A stretch of 64,000 nt of DNA from Halobacillus sp. A5 (GTDB lineage: Bacteria; Bacillota; Bacilli; Bacillales; Halobacillaceae). Location: the NCBI RefSeq assembly GCF_024189315.1, contig NZ_JAIZEO010000002.1, positions 372,001-436,000 of the forward strand. Direction: 5' to 3'. The number at the start of each line of letters is the position of its first letter. Positions within the stretch are counted from its first letter, which is position 1. Below are positions 9,703 to 18,067 of this stretch, piece by piece. The translations under genes were made by a program, and so were the position numbers. The notes below the pieces were generated by a model, which worked only from the letters and a program-made list of their open reading frames with translations, was not told the DNA's origin and did not search any database.

Positions 9703-11190
9703 ATGGGAAAGCCAACAGGTTTTATGGAGTACGATAGGCAGTCACAAAAAGAACGTGACCCTGCTGAGCGTACGAAAGACTGGGATGACTATACTCTTCC
9801 GTTGACTGATGAAGAAGTACAATTGCAAGGGGCACGCTGCATGGACTGCGGCGTTCCTACTTGTCAATCGGGTATGGAAATCAACAGATCAACGACGGGT
9901 TGTCCTGTTTATCACTTAATTCCGGAATGGAACGATTTAGTTTATCGCGGGCAGTGGAAAGAAGCATTAAAGAAAGAGCATGAAATGAATAACTTCCCTG
10001 AATTTACAGGGTTTGCATGCCCTGCTCCTTGTGAAGGAGCATGTGTACTCGGCATCAATGAGCCGCCCGTAGCAATTCGTACTGTCGAGCGTTCGATTAT
10101 TGAAAAAGGCTTTGAAAATGGATGGGTCCTGCCCGAACCTCCTAAGTCCCGAACAGGGAAAAAGGTAGCTGTTGTCGGCTCAGGACCGGCAGGCTTAGCC
10201 ACAGCAGCCCAGCTTAATAAAGCAGGCCACTGGGTAACTGTGTACGAGCGTAACGATCGTGTCGGCGGATTATTAACGTATGGTATTCCGGAAATGAAAC
10301 TGCCTTATTCTGTAGTCGAGCGTCGTGTGAAAATCCTTGAAGAAGAAGGTATTAAATTTGTAACAAATACTGAAGTAGGCCGTCATTATCCTGTGTCAAG
10401 ACTGCGTGAAGAATATGATGCTGTCATCCTTTGCGGAGGTGCAACAGTTCACCGCAATATCGAAGCAGATGGAAGAAGCTTAAAAGGAATTCATTACGCA
10501 ATGGATTTTCTTCACTCCAATACAAAAAGCTTGTTGGACTCAAACCTTGAGGATGGTAACTATATCTCTGCAGAAGGCCGCGATGTTGTTGTAATTGGCG
10601 GAGGGGACACTGGTACAGACTGTCTGGCTACTTCTGTACGTCATAACTGTAAGAGCCTGACCCAGTTCGATATTTACGATAAAAAAGGTTCAGACCGTGA
10701 TGACTTAACAAATCCATGGCCGCAATACCCTATCGTCCACCGCGTAGAATATGGTCATAACGAAGCAGATGCCAACCTTGGGCGTGACCCTAGAGCGTAT
10801 GCCGTAATGACTAAACGATTTGTCGGGGATGAGGAAGGCCGAGTAAAAGAGGTTCATACTGTAAATGTTGAATTGATCTTTGATGAAAAAGGCAACCGCT
10901 CCCGCCGTGAAATCCCTGGCACAGAAAAAGTGTGGAAGGCAGATCTTGTCCTTCTTGCTATCGGTTTTAGCGGGCCTGAGCAGGACCTTATTGAAAAGCT
11001 TGGTGTAGAGACAACGATTAAATCAAATGTGAAAGCTGAATATGGGAAATATGAGACGAGTATCGACGGAGTGTTTGCTGCCGGAGATATGCGCAGAGGT
11101 CAAAGCTTAATTGTTTGGGCCATTAATGAAGGCCGTGAAGCGGCGCGTGAATGTGACCGCTACTTAATGGGGTCAACTGTACTTCCGTAA
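9703..11190 (+). CDS. gltB: Glutamate synthase, small (beta) subunit
   Basis: A 495-residue NADPH-oxidising partner of GltA that feeds electrons through FAD and Fe-S clusters. The N-terminal cysteine motifs CMDCGVPTC, GCPVYHLIPEWNDL and CPAPCEGACVLGI hold 4Fe-4S clusters. They are followed by an FAD Rossmann motif (VAVVGSGPAGLATAAQL, near residue 153) and an NADPH Rossmann motif (VVVIGGGDTGTDCL, near residue 296). The closing block GVFAAGDMRRGQSLIVWAI is typical of the family. The start follows CAGGAGGGG. A terminator ends the gltAB operon right after the gene. Confidence 0.97.
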   Translation: MGKPTGFMEYDRQSQKERDPAERTKDWDDYTLPLTDEEVQLQGARCMDCGVPTCQSGMEINRSTTGCPVYHLIPEWNDLVYRGQWKEALKKEHEMNNFPEFTGFACPAPCEGACVLGINEPPVAIRTVERSIIEKGFENGWVLPEPPKSRTGKKVAVVGSGPAGLATAAQLNKAGHWVTVYERNDRVGGLLTYGIPEMKLPYSVVERRVKILEEEGIKFVTNTEVGRHYPVSRLREEYDAVILCGGATVHRNIEADGRSLKGIHYAMDFLHSNTKSLLDSNLEDGNYISAEGRDVVVIGGGDTGTDCLATSVRHNCKSLTQFDIYDKKGSDRDDLTNPWPQYPIVHRVEYGHNEADANLGRDPRAYAVMTKRFVGDEEGRVKEVHTVNVELIFDEKGNRSRREIPGTEKVWKADLVLLAIGFSGPEQDLIEKLGVETTIKSNVKAEYGKYETSIDGVFAAGDMRRGQSLIVWAINEGREAARECDRYLMGSTVLP

Positions 11191-11198
11191 CATATAAG

Positions 11199-11229
11199 AA
11201 CCAGTCCTTTAGGGGACTGGTATTTTTTT
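11199..11229 (+). terminator. gltAB terminator
   Basis: ACCAGTCC and GGACTGGT stem with a short loop, followed by a seven-T run. Confidence 0.9.
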
Positions 11230-11327
11230 GAGAAATATAAGCATTTGTATGGAATTTGAATAATTGCTGTTTAATTTGCTGATAAATAAGGTATGTGTAA
11301 GGTAAAGACGAAGAGAGGATGTTAACC

Positions 11328-11396
11328 ATGCTTAGAACAATTTTAATGATTATAGGCGCAATTGTAGTAATAGGTTTTATTTTATCACTGCTATAA
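11328..11396 (+). CDS. Small single-span membrane peptide, 22 residues
   Basis: ATG at 11328 follows AGAGGA with good spacing and encodes 22 residues ending in TAA at 11394-11396. After MLRT the peptide is one uninterrupted hydrophobic stretch (ILMIIGAIVVIGFILSLL), long enough for one membrane helix. It sits alone between the gltAB terminator and the dipeptidase gene. A weak hairpin follows (GAGCT at about 11414 with AGCTC at about 11443, then six T). Function unknown. Support is the ribosome binding site plus the coherent composition; it could be chance. Confidence 0.45.
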   Translation: MLRTILMIIGAIVVIGFILSLL

Positions 11397-11546
11397 TATT
11401 ATAAGTAAGAGGATGAGCTTGTGGGCTGAAAAGTCTATGAGCTCTTTTTTGCAGGCTCAGCTTTAACACAACGAAGATCCAGAATTGTATTTCTCTTTTG
11501 ACTCCTTGTTATAATAAAAGAAAGACTTAAATAGGGAGTTGGTTAA

Positions 11547-12896
11547 ATGAAAGAGAAAATTAACTTACATAGCGAACAATTTTTAAACGAATTAACAGAA
11601 TTCTTAAGTATACCTAGTATTTCTTCTTTATCAGAATATAAAAGTGAGGTGAAACGCAGTGCGGAGTGGCTAGCTCATGCATTAGAGAAGGCTGGTATGG
11701 AAAATATCGAAGTCATTGAGACAACTGGACACCCTATTATCTATGCGGACTGGCTTCACGCTGAAGGTAAGCCTACTGTACTCATCTATGGACATTATGA
11801 CGTTCAGCCTGCAGATCCTCTTGAGCTGTGGGACTCGCCTCCTTTTGAGCCGGTAATTAAGGATGAGAAAATATACGCCAGGGGAGCAACTGATGACAAG
11901 GGTCAGCTCTATATCCACGTTAAAGCCATCGATTTACTAATGAAGGAACGAGGAAGTCTTCCGGTTAATGTGAAATTTTGTATTGAGGGAGAAGAAGAGG
12001 TGGCCAGCCCTAACCTTGGTCCCTTTATTAGTGAAAACAAAGAAAAGGTGGCCGCTGATGCCGTTTTAATATCTGATACTTCTTTTATCGAAAAGGGTCA
12101 GCCGGCCATCTGTACATCGTTAAGAGGCGCTTTGGCTCTAGAATTGGAGGTTGAAACGGCAAACACCGATCTTCACTCTGGTTCTTATGGAGGCGGCGTT
12201 CCCAATGCTGTGCACGGCCTGACGGAACTTTTAGCCTCGTTTCACGGTGATGATGGACAAGTAACGGTTGAGCAGTTCTACGAAGGTGTACCTGAGCCAA
12301 CAGAAGAACTTAGAAGCGAAGCAGCAAAAATTCCTTTTAATGAAAAATCTACGAAAGAAGCTTTGGACTTAGAAAGCTTTTATGGTGAAAAGGGCTTTAG
12401 TTTTCAAGAACGTACGGGTATTCGTCCTACTCTCGAAATTAACGGGGTCAGCGGCGGTTTTGCTGGCGAGGGGCTTAAAACAATCGTACCGGGCAAAGCG
12501 CAAGCCAAAATCAGCTGCCGGCTTGTAGGGGACCAGGATCCTGATTATATTTACAAACAAATTGAACAGCACGTAGATAAGTATAAACCTCAGGGGTGCA
12601 GAGTCCGATTAAATCAACTTATAACGGCTAAACCTGTGTCATTGGATTCAAGGCATCCCATTTTGCAAAAGGCTGCCGATTCATTTGAACGGGTTTACAA
12701 AGTACGTCCTCTGTTTCCTAAAGAAGGAGGGTCTATTCCCATTGTGGAAGTCTTCTCAAGAGTATTATCAGCTCCGGTTGTTCTCATGGGATTCGGACTG
12801 CCGACGGAGAACTTGCATGCACCTAACGAGCACTTTCATATTGAGAACTTTACTAAAGGAATAGAAACGGTTTGTGATTTCTTAAATGAAATATAA
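11547..12896 (+). CDS. M20 family dipeptidase
   Basis: A 449-residue cytoplasmic metallopeptidase of the M20A/CNDP type. Metal and catalytic landmarks are IYGHYDVQPADP (first His/Asp), IYARGATDDKGQ (bridging Asp), CIEGEEEVASP (catalytic Glu pair), ANTDLHSGSYGGGVPNAVHGL (lid domain), INGVSGGFAGEGLKTIVPGKA and the C-terminal HAPNEHF histidine. These enzymes hydrolyse dipeptides or N-acylated amino acids with two zinc ions; exact substrate is not evident. The ATG follows AGGGAG. It has its own terminator, so it is monocistronic. Confidence 0.9.
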   Translation: MKEKINLHSEQFLNELTEFLSIPSISSLSEYKSEVKRSAEWLAHALEKAGMENIEVIETTGHPIIYADWLHAEGKPTVLIYGHYDVQPADPLELWDSPPFEPVIKDEKIYARGATDDKGQLYIHVKAIDLLMKERGSLPVNVKFCIEGEEEVASPNLGPFISENKEKVAADAVLISDTSFIEKGQPAICTSLRGALALELEVETANTDLHSGSYGGGVPNAVHGLTELLASFHGDDGQVTVEQFYEGVPEPTEELRSEAAKIPFNEKSTKEALDLESFYGEKGFSFQERTGIRPTLEINGVSGGFAGEGLKTIVPGKAQAKISCRLVGDQDPDYIYKQIEQHVDKYKPQGCRVRLNQLITAKPVSLDSRHPILQKAADSFERVYKVRPLFPKEGGSIPIVEVFSRVLSAPVVLMGFGLPTENLHAPNEHFHIENFTKGIETVCDFLNEI

Positions 12897-12923
12897 GAGA
12901 GTCTCTAATGGCTCTCTTTTTCT
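12895..12923 (+). terminator. Dipeptidase terminator
   Basis: AAGAGAG and CTCTCTT stem followed by TTTC. It overlaps the 3' end of the opposite small zinc-protein gene. Confidence 0.6.
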
Positions 12924-13036
12924 TCACACTCATTACATTTCAGCATCTGTTCTTCATCTATAATCCCATCTAAAAACCCATCCCTGCAATAGACAGCTTT
13001 ACCACACACCGAACAAGTTCCAACGAGTTCAAACAT
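12905..13036 (-). CDS. Small zinc-binding protein, 43 residues
   Basis: A minus-strand frame starting ATG at 13036 with AGGAG seven bases upstream and ending TAG at 12905-12907. The product has two CxxC pairs plus one extra Cys (CSVCGKAVYC and CNECEEKE), the pattern of a small zinc ribbon, and an acidic C-terminal half. A second ATG at 13042 is too close to the ribosome binding site to be preferred. Small proteins of this kind are common in Bacillus and mostly uncharacterised. It is too short for usual ORF cut-offs. Function unknown. Confidence 0.65.
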   Translation of the reverse strand: MFELVGTCSVCGKAVYCRDGFLDGIIDEEQMLKCNECEEKESH

Positions 13037-13120
13037 TGTCATTCTCCTTTATACTAACTTTTCAAATACTGGTGATAATCAATTTTATTTAGTATTTCCC
13101 TTACTTTTCATTATAAAACA

Positions 13121-13146
13121 AAACCCAGCCAGTACGGCTGGGTTTA
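13121..13146 (-). terminator. Terminator of the luciferase-like gene
   Basis: AAACCCAGCC and GGCTGGGTTT form a perfect 10-bp stem with a five-base loop and a T-rich run on the minus strand. It abuts the stop codon of the gene. Confidence 0.85.
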
Positions 13147-14157
13147 GGTATTCATGATATCGGCTACAATTTTGTAGGAGTGAACTCTGGCTTCGTGATT
13201 ATAAATTTGGGAAATTATCATCATTTCATCCGCTTGCGTTTCATCTAAGAAATGCTGTAATTCACGCTGCACCTTCTCCGGGCCGCCAATGATCGAAGCA
13301 CCCAATTGCTGCTGTAGTGCGTGCTTCTCGTGCTCCATCCAAACATCATCCATATTATTAACTGGAGGCTGCAATAGCTTATTCGTATTACGTACAAGAT
13401 TTAAGAATTGCTGATACAATGAAGTGGCCAATCGTTCTGCTTCTTCGTCAGTATCAGCAGCAATAACGTTTATGCCTACCATTACATGGGGCTTGTCAAG
13501 AGTCTCTGAAGGGGTGAAATTACGTCGATAGAGATCTATGGCCCCCATGGTATTGTTTGGTGAAAAGTGACTGGCAAAAGAAAAAGGAAGGCCTAATTGC
13601 CCTGCCAATTGAGCGCTGAATCCGCTGGAACCTAAGAGCCAGACTGGAATAGTTAAGCCTTCACCTGGTATCGCCCGGACGCTGCTGAGACCTGTTGCGA
13701 GTTCAGGGTTAAAATAGCCTCTTAACTCATCGACCATTGCAGGGAAATTTTCGGCGTTGCCGTCGAGGTTACGCCTCAGGGCATATGCGGTCGTCTGATC
13801 TGTTCCTGGAGCACGGCCAAGCCCTAAGTCTATCCGCCCGGGAAACAGAGTTTCAAGCGTCCCAAATTGTTCTGCAATAATAAGTGGAGCATGATTTGGG
13901 AGCATGATACCTCCTGCCCCTACTCGAATAGATGAAGTATGATGAGCGACATGGCTGATAGCAACGGCTGTAGCCGAACTGGCAATAAAAGGCATATTAT
14001 GGTGTTCAGCCAGCCAATAGCGTGTAAAGCCCAATTGCTCTGCATTCTGGGCAAGATCCACGGAATTGTTGAATGATTTTGACGGGCTCCCTCTTTCAGT
14101 TACAGGGGCTAAATCAAGAACAGAATACTTTATATCATTTAATTTCTTATTAGACAT
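13144..14157 (-). CDS. LLM-class flavin-dependent oxidoreductase (YceB-like)
   Basis: A 337-residue bacterial-luciferase-fold monooxygenase using FMN or F420-like cofactor with an unknown organic substrate. Landmarks are [82 protein letters not shown], and [27 protein letters not shown]. This is the MsnO8/YceB branch common in Bacillus. It starts at ATG behind AAGGAAG and is followed by its own terminator, so it is monocistronic. Confidence 0.88.
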   Translation of the reverse strand: MSNKKLNDIKYSVLDLAPVTERGSPSKSFNNSVDLAQNAEQLGFTRYWLAEHHNMPFIASSATAVAISHVAHHTSSIRVGAGGIMLPNHAPLIIAEQFGTLETLFPGRIDLGLGRAPGTDQTTAYALRRNLDGNAENFPAMVDELRGYFNPELATGLSSVRAIPGEGLTIPVWLLGSSGFSAQLAGQLGLPFSFASHFSPNNTMGAIDLYRRNFTPSETLDKPHVMVGINVIAADTDEEAERLATSLYQQFLNLVRNTNKLLQPPVNNMDDVWMEHEKHALQQQLGASIIGGPEKVQRELQHFLDETQADEMMIISQIYNHEARVHSYKIVADIMNT

Positions 14158-14311
14158 ATTTACATCTTCCTTTTTTCATCGGATTATTACCGCTATCGTA
14201 TCAATATTATTTCGAGACACAAAACAATTTGCTTTATGCTTCAGTTTGCAAGTATGTAGTTTTAACTTTACTATGATATTTAAATGAATATAAGACAGAC
14301 AGGAGTTTATA

Positions 14312-15499
14312 ATGAAAACAATTAAGATAAAAAATAAAGAAGCTGTCAAATTCAAAAAAGGCTATCCTTTACTGCAGAAATCGTCTATTAAAGATTTCGA
14401 CAGCGGGTTGAAGGAGGGAGACCTTCTTCATATTATTGACGAAAACCACACGTTTATTGGTAAAGGATACTATGGTCTTCAAAACAAGGGGATAGGGTGG
14501 ATAATAACATCTAATTCTGATCTAACTATAGATCAAAAGTTTTTTTCAAATTTGTTAAGTAATGCACTTGGGCTTCGTAAATCTCTCTTTCAGGATACAG
14601 ATACTAATACTTTTAGAGTCTTCAATGGAGAGGGGGATGGGTTCGGCGGACTCACCATTGATAAGTTTGCCGATTATTACTTATTGAATTGGTACAGTGA
14701 AGGAGCTTATCAATTCCGGAATTATGTACTCGAAGCAATCAAGCAGCTTTTCCGTTATGATGGGGTTTATGAAAAGAAACGCTTTGGCAGGCAGGGACAG
14801 TATATAGAGGATGAGGAGTTCGTGATGGGGGAGAGGGGCTCTTTCCCCATTATTGTTAAAGAGAATGGCATCCAGTTCGCTATATATCTTAACGAGGGTG
14901 CGATGGTAGGTTTATTTCTCGATCAAAGAGAAGTCAGGCAGGCAATTAGAAACTCTTACTCTTCTGGTAAAAGGGTTTTAAACACTTTTTCATATACTGG
15001 TGCTTTTTCAGTCTTCTCAGTTCTTGGTGGTGCATCTCATACAACGAGTGTAGATTTAGCAAATAGAAGTTATGCCAAAACTATAGAAAACTTTAGTTTA
15101 AACGGAGTTGACTATGAAGCCCATGACATTATTGTTGAGGACGTTTTTAATTATTTTAAATATGCTAATAGGAAAAAACGTCTTTATGATTTAGTGGTTT
15201 TAGATCCTCCAAGCTTCGCACGTTCTAAGAAAAATACGTTTAGAGCAGAGAAGGATTACCCTGCCTTGTTACAGGAAGCAATTTCGATCACAGAGAGAGA
15301 AGGGGTTATTATAGCCTCTACGAATTGTGCAAAATTCAATATGAAAAAGTTTAAATCTTTTGTTGAAACTGCTTTTAATCAATCCCCTCGTTCTTATAAA
15401 ATCGTGGAAGAATATTCTCTTCCTAACGACTTCAAAACGATCTCTGCTTTTAAAGAAGGAAATTATCTAAAAGTCTTATTTTTAAAATTGGATTCCTGA
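14312..15499 (+). CDS. Class I SAM-dependent 23S rRNA methyltransferase, RlmI-like
   Basis: A 395-residue protein with an N-terminal PUA-like RNA-binding domain (about 1-75; LKEGDLLHIID and GKGYYGLQNKGIGW), a central domain (VFNGEGDGFGGLTIDKFADYY) and a Rossmann methyltransferase domain. The SAM-binding region reads KRVLNTFSYTGAFSVFSVLGGA, and the catalytic-type motif LVVLDPPSFARSKK is that of the RlmI/RlmK and YwbD family that makes 5-methylcytosine in 23S rRNA. The ATG lies behind CAGGAG. Base composition is AT-richer than the neighbours. A strong terminator follows. Confidence 0.88.
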   Translation: MKTIKIKNKEAVKFKKGYPLLQKSSIKDFDSGLKEGDLLHIIDENHTFIGKGYYGLQNKGIGWIITSNSDLTIDQKFFSNLLSNALGLRKSLFQDTDTNTFRVFNGEGDGFGGLTIDKFADYYLLNWYSEGAYQFRNYVLEAIKQLFRYDGVYEKKRFGRQGQYIEDEEFVMGERGSFPIIVKENGIQFAIYLNEGAMVGLFLDQREVRQAIRNSYSSGKRVLNTFSYTGAFSVFSVLGGASHTTSVDLANRSYAKTIENFSLNGVDYEAHDIIVEDVFNYFKYANRKKRLYDLVVLDPPSFARSKKNTFRAEKDYPALLQEAISITEREGVIIASTNCAKFNMKKFKSFVETAFNQSPRSYKIVEEYSLPNDFKTISAFKEGNYLKVLFLKLDS

Positions 15500-15530
15500 A
15501 AATCGACTGTTTTCTACAGTCGATTTTTCT
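15499..15530 (+). terminator. Terminator after the methyltransferase gene
   Basis: AAAATCGACTG and CAGTCGATTTTT stem with a T-run. Confidence 0.85.
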
Positions 15531-15596
15531 TTGTCAATTTTAATACAATTTTGATGATTTATGTTTCAGTGTATTTCGACACTTCTCTCTCAGAAA

Positions 15597-15747
15597 GTAT
15601 ACATAAATGTTTGCATGTGTACAAATAAGATTGCAAATGTACACGTATCCGCATACTTGTATACAATTTCGTACACATGCTGTAATATCAGCATGTGTAC
15701 GAATAAGTAAACAAGTATACAAATTATAAACATGTACACAAATACGA
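15597..15747. repeat. Phased repeat array, candidate centromere (parC)
   Basis: Seven GTAC or GTATAC cores begin at 15597, 15619, 15639, 15659, 15697, 15715 and 15734. The spacing is 22, 20, 20, 38, 18 and 19 bp, about two helical turns each. Most continue as TGTAYACAAATA-like direct repeats, for example TGTACAAATAAG at 15618 and TGTACGAATAAG at 15696. The gap at the centre is filled by a reversed copy, giving a perfect inverted repeat at 15670-15701 with 13-bp arms (CGTACACATGCTG) and a 6-bp spacer. Tandem iterons immediately upstream of parM-parR are the standard form of type II centromeres, which ParR binds. Role is inferred from context. Confidence 0.75.
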
Positions 15748-15764
15748 ACACGAAAATAGTCACA

Positions 15765-15793
15765 TTGACTAATACGATACGATCTAATATGTT
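15765..15793 (+). promoter_or_regulatory. Promoter of the parM-parR operon
   Basis: TTGACT at 15765-15770, 17-bp spacer, TATGTT at 15788-15793. It sits directly after the repeat array, so ParR bound to the array would probably repress it, as in plasmid parMRC. Confidence 0.55.
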
Positions 15794-15849
15794 TAATAGT
15801 GAAGCTAGTAATCTAGCTAATTTCTTTTATATTAAAGGAGAGCTATTAA

Positions 15850-17031
15850 ATGACAAAATCAAAAATTGCCGCTGTAGATGTGGGGAACGATGCAGTAAAA
15901 GCAAACTTCGGCAAGCTGGAATCTGAACTATATATACCAAACGTAATTGCGCGTGATTTAGAAGACCGACCAGTTATTGGGATCGAAGAATTAGATGATA
16001 AAGAACCTCTGGATAACATACATATTCGCGTACACTCCCCTGCACTGCAGGAAAACAACGCGATATATCGTGTGGGGAATTTAGCGGCTAAAAGTGATAA
16101 CTCAACAGAACTTGATCCAGGAAGCAGTAAATCAGAAGAAGATCAGACATTAATCATGTTGTTTACGTCATTAGCACTAGACGCCGTAGCAGGTAAAGAC
16201 GCTCAATCTTCAAAAAACAGCGTAGTCGAAGCAAATTACACTCTGGGAACTGGCCTGCCATTACGTGAAGTAAAAGAAGGAAAAGACGTTGGGTACCGAT
16301 CTCAACTACTTGGGTCAGTACACCAGGTTGAGTTTTTAGTTACACCTAAGTATCAAGGCATGAAAGTAAATATCAAATTTGATGAAGTGAAGGTGTATCC
16401 AGAAGGATTTGCAGCTTACGTGAACTTAGTGATGGATAATGACTTGAATATTATCAATAAGGACCTTATTGATAAACAAATTCTAATACAGGATATTGGA
16501 GGTCTTTCTACAGATATCGCAGTTATCCGTAACCGCAATGTTGATGATGACAAAGCACAAGGCTTTAATTTAGGAGTAGCAGAATCACTCGAGCAAATAC
16601 GGGACGAGATACTTACGAAACATGGAGTACAACTTGACAGCCGTAGAGACGTAGTAGATATCATCACAAGAAAAAATGACCGCCATCACATTATGGTTAA
16701 GGGCAGCCGTACAAGTGTCCACGATATTACTGACCGAATCCTGCTGGAACTTGCAAAAAAACAATACCGCTTCTTAAGAAATGTATGGCAGAAGAATTCC
16801 CAATCAGAAATTTGTTATTTTGTCGGGGGCGGTTCAGCGGTATTAAAGGAATATATCAAGACTCTTAACAACAAACTCGACGGCTTTAATATTGACTTCT
16901 TTGAGGATGAGAACGAAAGTATTTGGATGATGGCCAATGCATACTACAAATTAATTTCTGACTATATTCGAAAGTCAGAAGCTGCACAAAATAAGAAGGA
17001 AGTTAAGAAAGAAAAAGCACCATCAAAGTAA
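15850..17031 (+). CDS. ParM/StbA-like actin ATPase, DNA segregation filament protein
   Basis: A 393-residue actin-fold protein. Phosphate-1 loop IAAVDVGNDAVKANFG is at residues 6-21, phosphate-2 loop IQDIGGLSTDIAVI near 213-226, and the adenosine motif YFVGGGSAVLKEYI near 320. The last 20 residues are lysine-rich (KKEVKKEKAPSK). ParM-type proteins form dynamic filaments that push replicons apart using ParR/centromere complexes. The ATG follows AAAGGAG. It is followed after 9 bp by a ParR-like gene and preceded by an iteron array, so all three parts of a type II partition locus are present. It is placed among chromosomal genes; an integrated plasmid or phage remnant, or a chromosomally recruited system, are both possible. 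Confidence 0.85.
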   Translation: MTKSKIAAVDVGNDAVKANFGKLESELYIPNVIARDLEDRPVIGIEELDDKEPLDNIHIRVHSPALQENNAIYRVGNLAAKSDNSTELDPGSSKSEEDQTLIMLFTSLALDAVAGKDAQSSKNSVVEANYTLGTGLPLREVKEGKDVGYRSQLLGSVHQVEFLVTPKYQGMKVNIKFDEVKVYPEGFAAYVNLVMDNDLNIINKDLIDKQILIQDIGGLSTDIAVIRNRNVDDDKAQGFNLGVAESLEQIRDEILTKHGVQLDSRRDVVDIITRKNDRHHIMVKGSRTSVHDITDRILLELAKKQYRFLRNVWQKNSQSEICYFVGGGSAVLKEYIKTLNNKLDGFNIDFFEDENESIWMMANAYYKLISDYIRKSEAAQNKKEVKKEKAPSK

Positions 17032-17040
17032 GGTGATTAG

Positions 17041-17622
17041 ATGAGTAGTGCTAAAAAAGGTGTGGAAAGGGGGCAATCCATTACATTTCGGGTCCCCTCG
17101 GATACGCCAGACCATATGTTGAAGCAATTAACCTCTTTAAAAGAAAAAGAACGACGCAACTTTTCTAGTAAAATTGCACAGTTTGTAATGGATGGAGTCA
17201 ACAAGTCTTTAACTAAAGAGAAAGAAACCGTCACCATTCCATTGCCAAGACAGCTCACGAAAGAACAGCGAAACTGGCTGAAACATGAGCATTCTGAAGC
17301 ACTTATGGGGACCATTCTTTACCAGCTGTTAAGTGATCCGACAAGGGCTATGACACTGCTGGCCTCACTAAACAGTAATGCGGTAGATATTGATGAAGCT
17401 CTTTATCTGCAAGAAGAAGCTGCTGCTGCGTCTGATCAAGCATTTCCATCTGAGGAAAGTGAAAACTCTAAAAAAGATTCTGTATTAGAGACTAGCAGTG
17501 ATGAGGAACTTGATGATTTAAGCCTGGAAAGTCTCCAAGACCTGCACTCTTCAGAGGAAACGGGAGAAAACGAAGAGGAAGATGACCCATTAGGAGACTT
17601 TCTTTCAAGCATGAATAAATAA
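17041..17622 (+). CDS. ParR-like centromere-binding adaptor protein
   Basis: A 193-residue protein. The N-terminal 60 residues resemble a ribbon-helix-helix domain: a basic start, the strand QSITFRVPSDTP, then two helices (DHMLKQLTSLKEKE and FSSKIAQFVMDGVNK). The middle (75-115) is a second helical segment. The C-terminal third is strongly acidic and low in complexity, ending in DDPLGDFLSSMNK, a short amphipathic tail like the ParR tail that caps ParM filaments. It lies 9 bp behind the parM-like gene and before the shared terminator. Identification rests mostly on context and fold-like pattern rather than close similarity. Confidence 0.75.
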   Translation: MSSAKKGVERGQSITFRVPSDTPDHMLKQLTSLKEKERRNFSSKIAQFVMDGVNKSLTKEKETVTIPLPRQLTKEQRNWLKHEHSEALMGTILYQLLSDPTRAMTLLASLNSNAVDIDEALYLQEEAAAASDQAFPSEESENSKKDSVLETSSDEELDDLSLESLQDLHSSEETGENEEEDDPLGDFLSSMNK

Positions 17623-17664
17623 AAAGTAACCCTCAACCTACTTTAAGGTTGAGGGTTACTTTTT
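17621..17664. terminator. Strong bidirectional terminator after parR
   Basis: Perfect 19-bp arms (AAAAAGTAACCCTCAACCT and its complement) with a 6-base loop. Runs of A and T at the ends allow function in both directions, serving parR and the opposing zinc-ribbon gene. Confidence 0.92.
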
Positions 17665-17673
17665 CGCAACAAG

Positions 17674-17940
17674 CTAAGATAAAGGGTTGTGCTCAGCATA
17701 ACTTAAGAAGCTTTGTTCGTCTTCAATTGTTCCACAAGCGCCGCATTGAACTTTAAACTCCGGTCCTCTGTAGTCTACATGATATACAGCGAGCTGATCA
17801 GGGTTACACTCAGATATGATTTGACCAGAACGAGGATCTAGTTTAATAGATGTTGCGACCTGTTTGATTCTGTTAAACCTGGAACGATTGGTTTTACAGT
17901 TGGGACATAAATAAGGCTTCAATTTTCTCGCTTCCTCCAT
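17674..17940 (-). CDS. Zinc-ribbon protein of unknown function
   Basis: An 88-residue protein with two CxxC pairs, LCPNCKTNRSRF near the N-terminus and VQCGACGTIEDE near residue 66, as in a rubredoxin-like zinc ribbon. Between them is a basic segment (RIKQVATSIKLDPRSG). No strong ribosome binding site precedes the ATG at 17940. GGAGG inside the frame would fit a TTG start at 17922, giving LKPYLCPNC as the N-terminus. It is convergent with parR and shares its terminator. Not recognised beyond the zinc motif; a nucleic-acid-binding or accessory role is possible. Confidence 0.7.
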   Translation of the reverse strand: MEEARKLKPYLCPNCKTNRSRFNRIKQVATSIKLDPRSGQIISECNPDQLAVYHVDYRGPEFKVQCGACGTIEDEQSFLSYAEHNPLS

Positions 17941-18011
17941 AAATATAGTATAGCTACTATTATGGACGTTCTTTATAAATTTTATAATTATTTTTCATGA
18001 AAAAATATGTA

Positions 18012-18031
18012 GACATTTCCCGGGAAATGTC
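18012..18031. repeat. 20-bp perfect palindrome with a second copy at 353-366
   Basis: GACATTTCCCGGGAAATGTC is a perfect palindrome downstream of the HxlR gene. The 14-bp core ATTTCCCGGGAAAT recurs at 353-366 just after the EamA stop codon, and in both places the sequence NTCGA follows. A protein-binding site or mobile palindrome is possible; nothing further can be told. Confidence 0.5.
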
Positions 18032-18067
18032 GAAAAGAGTCTTGCACTCGTCTTAATAACAGGTAAA

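Noticed and set aside
15597-15747. CRISPR array
   Set aside because: Repeat units are degenerate, about 20 bp apart with no unique spacers, and there are no cas genes.
15540-15926. Short frames over the parC-like array
   Set aside because: They arise from the repeat units and overlap the parM start; no ribosome binding sites.
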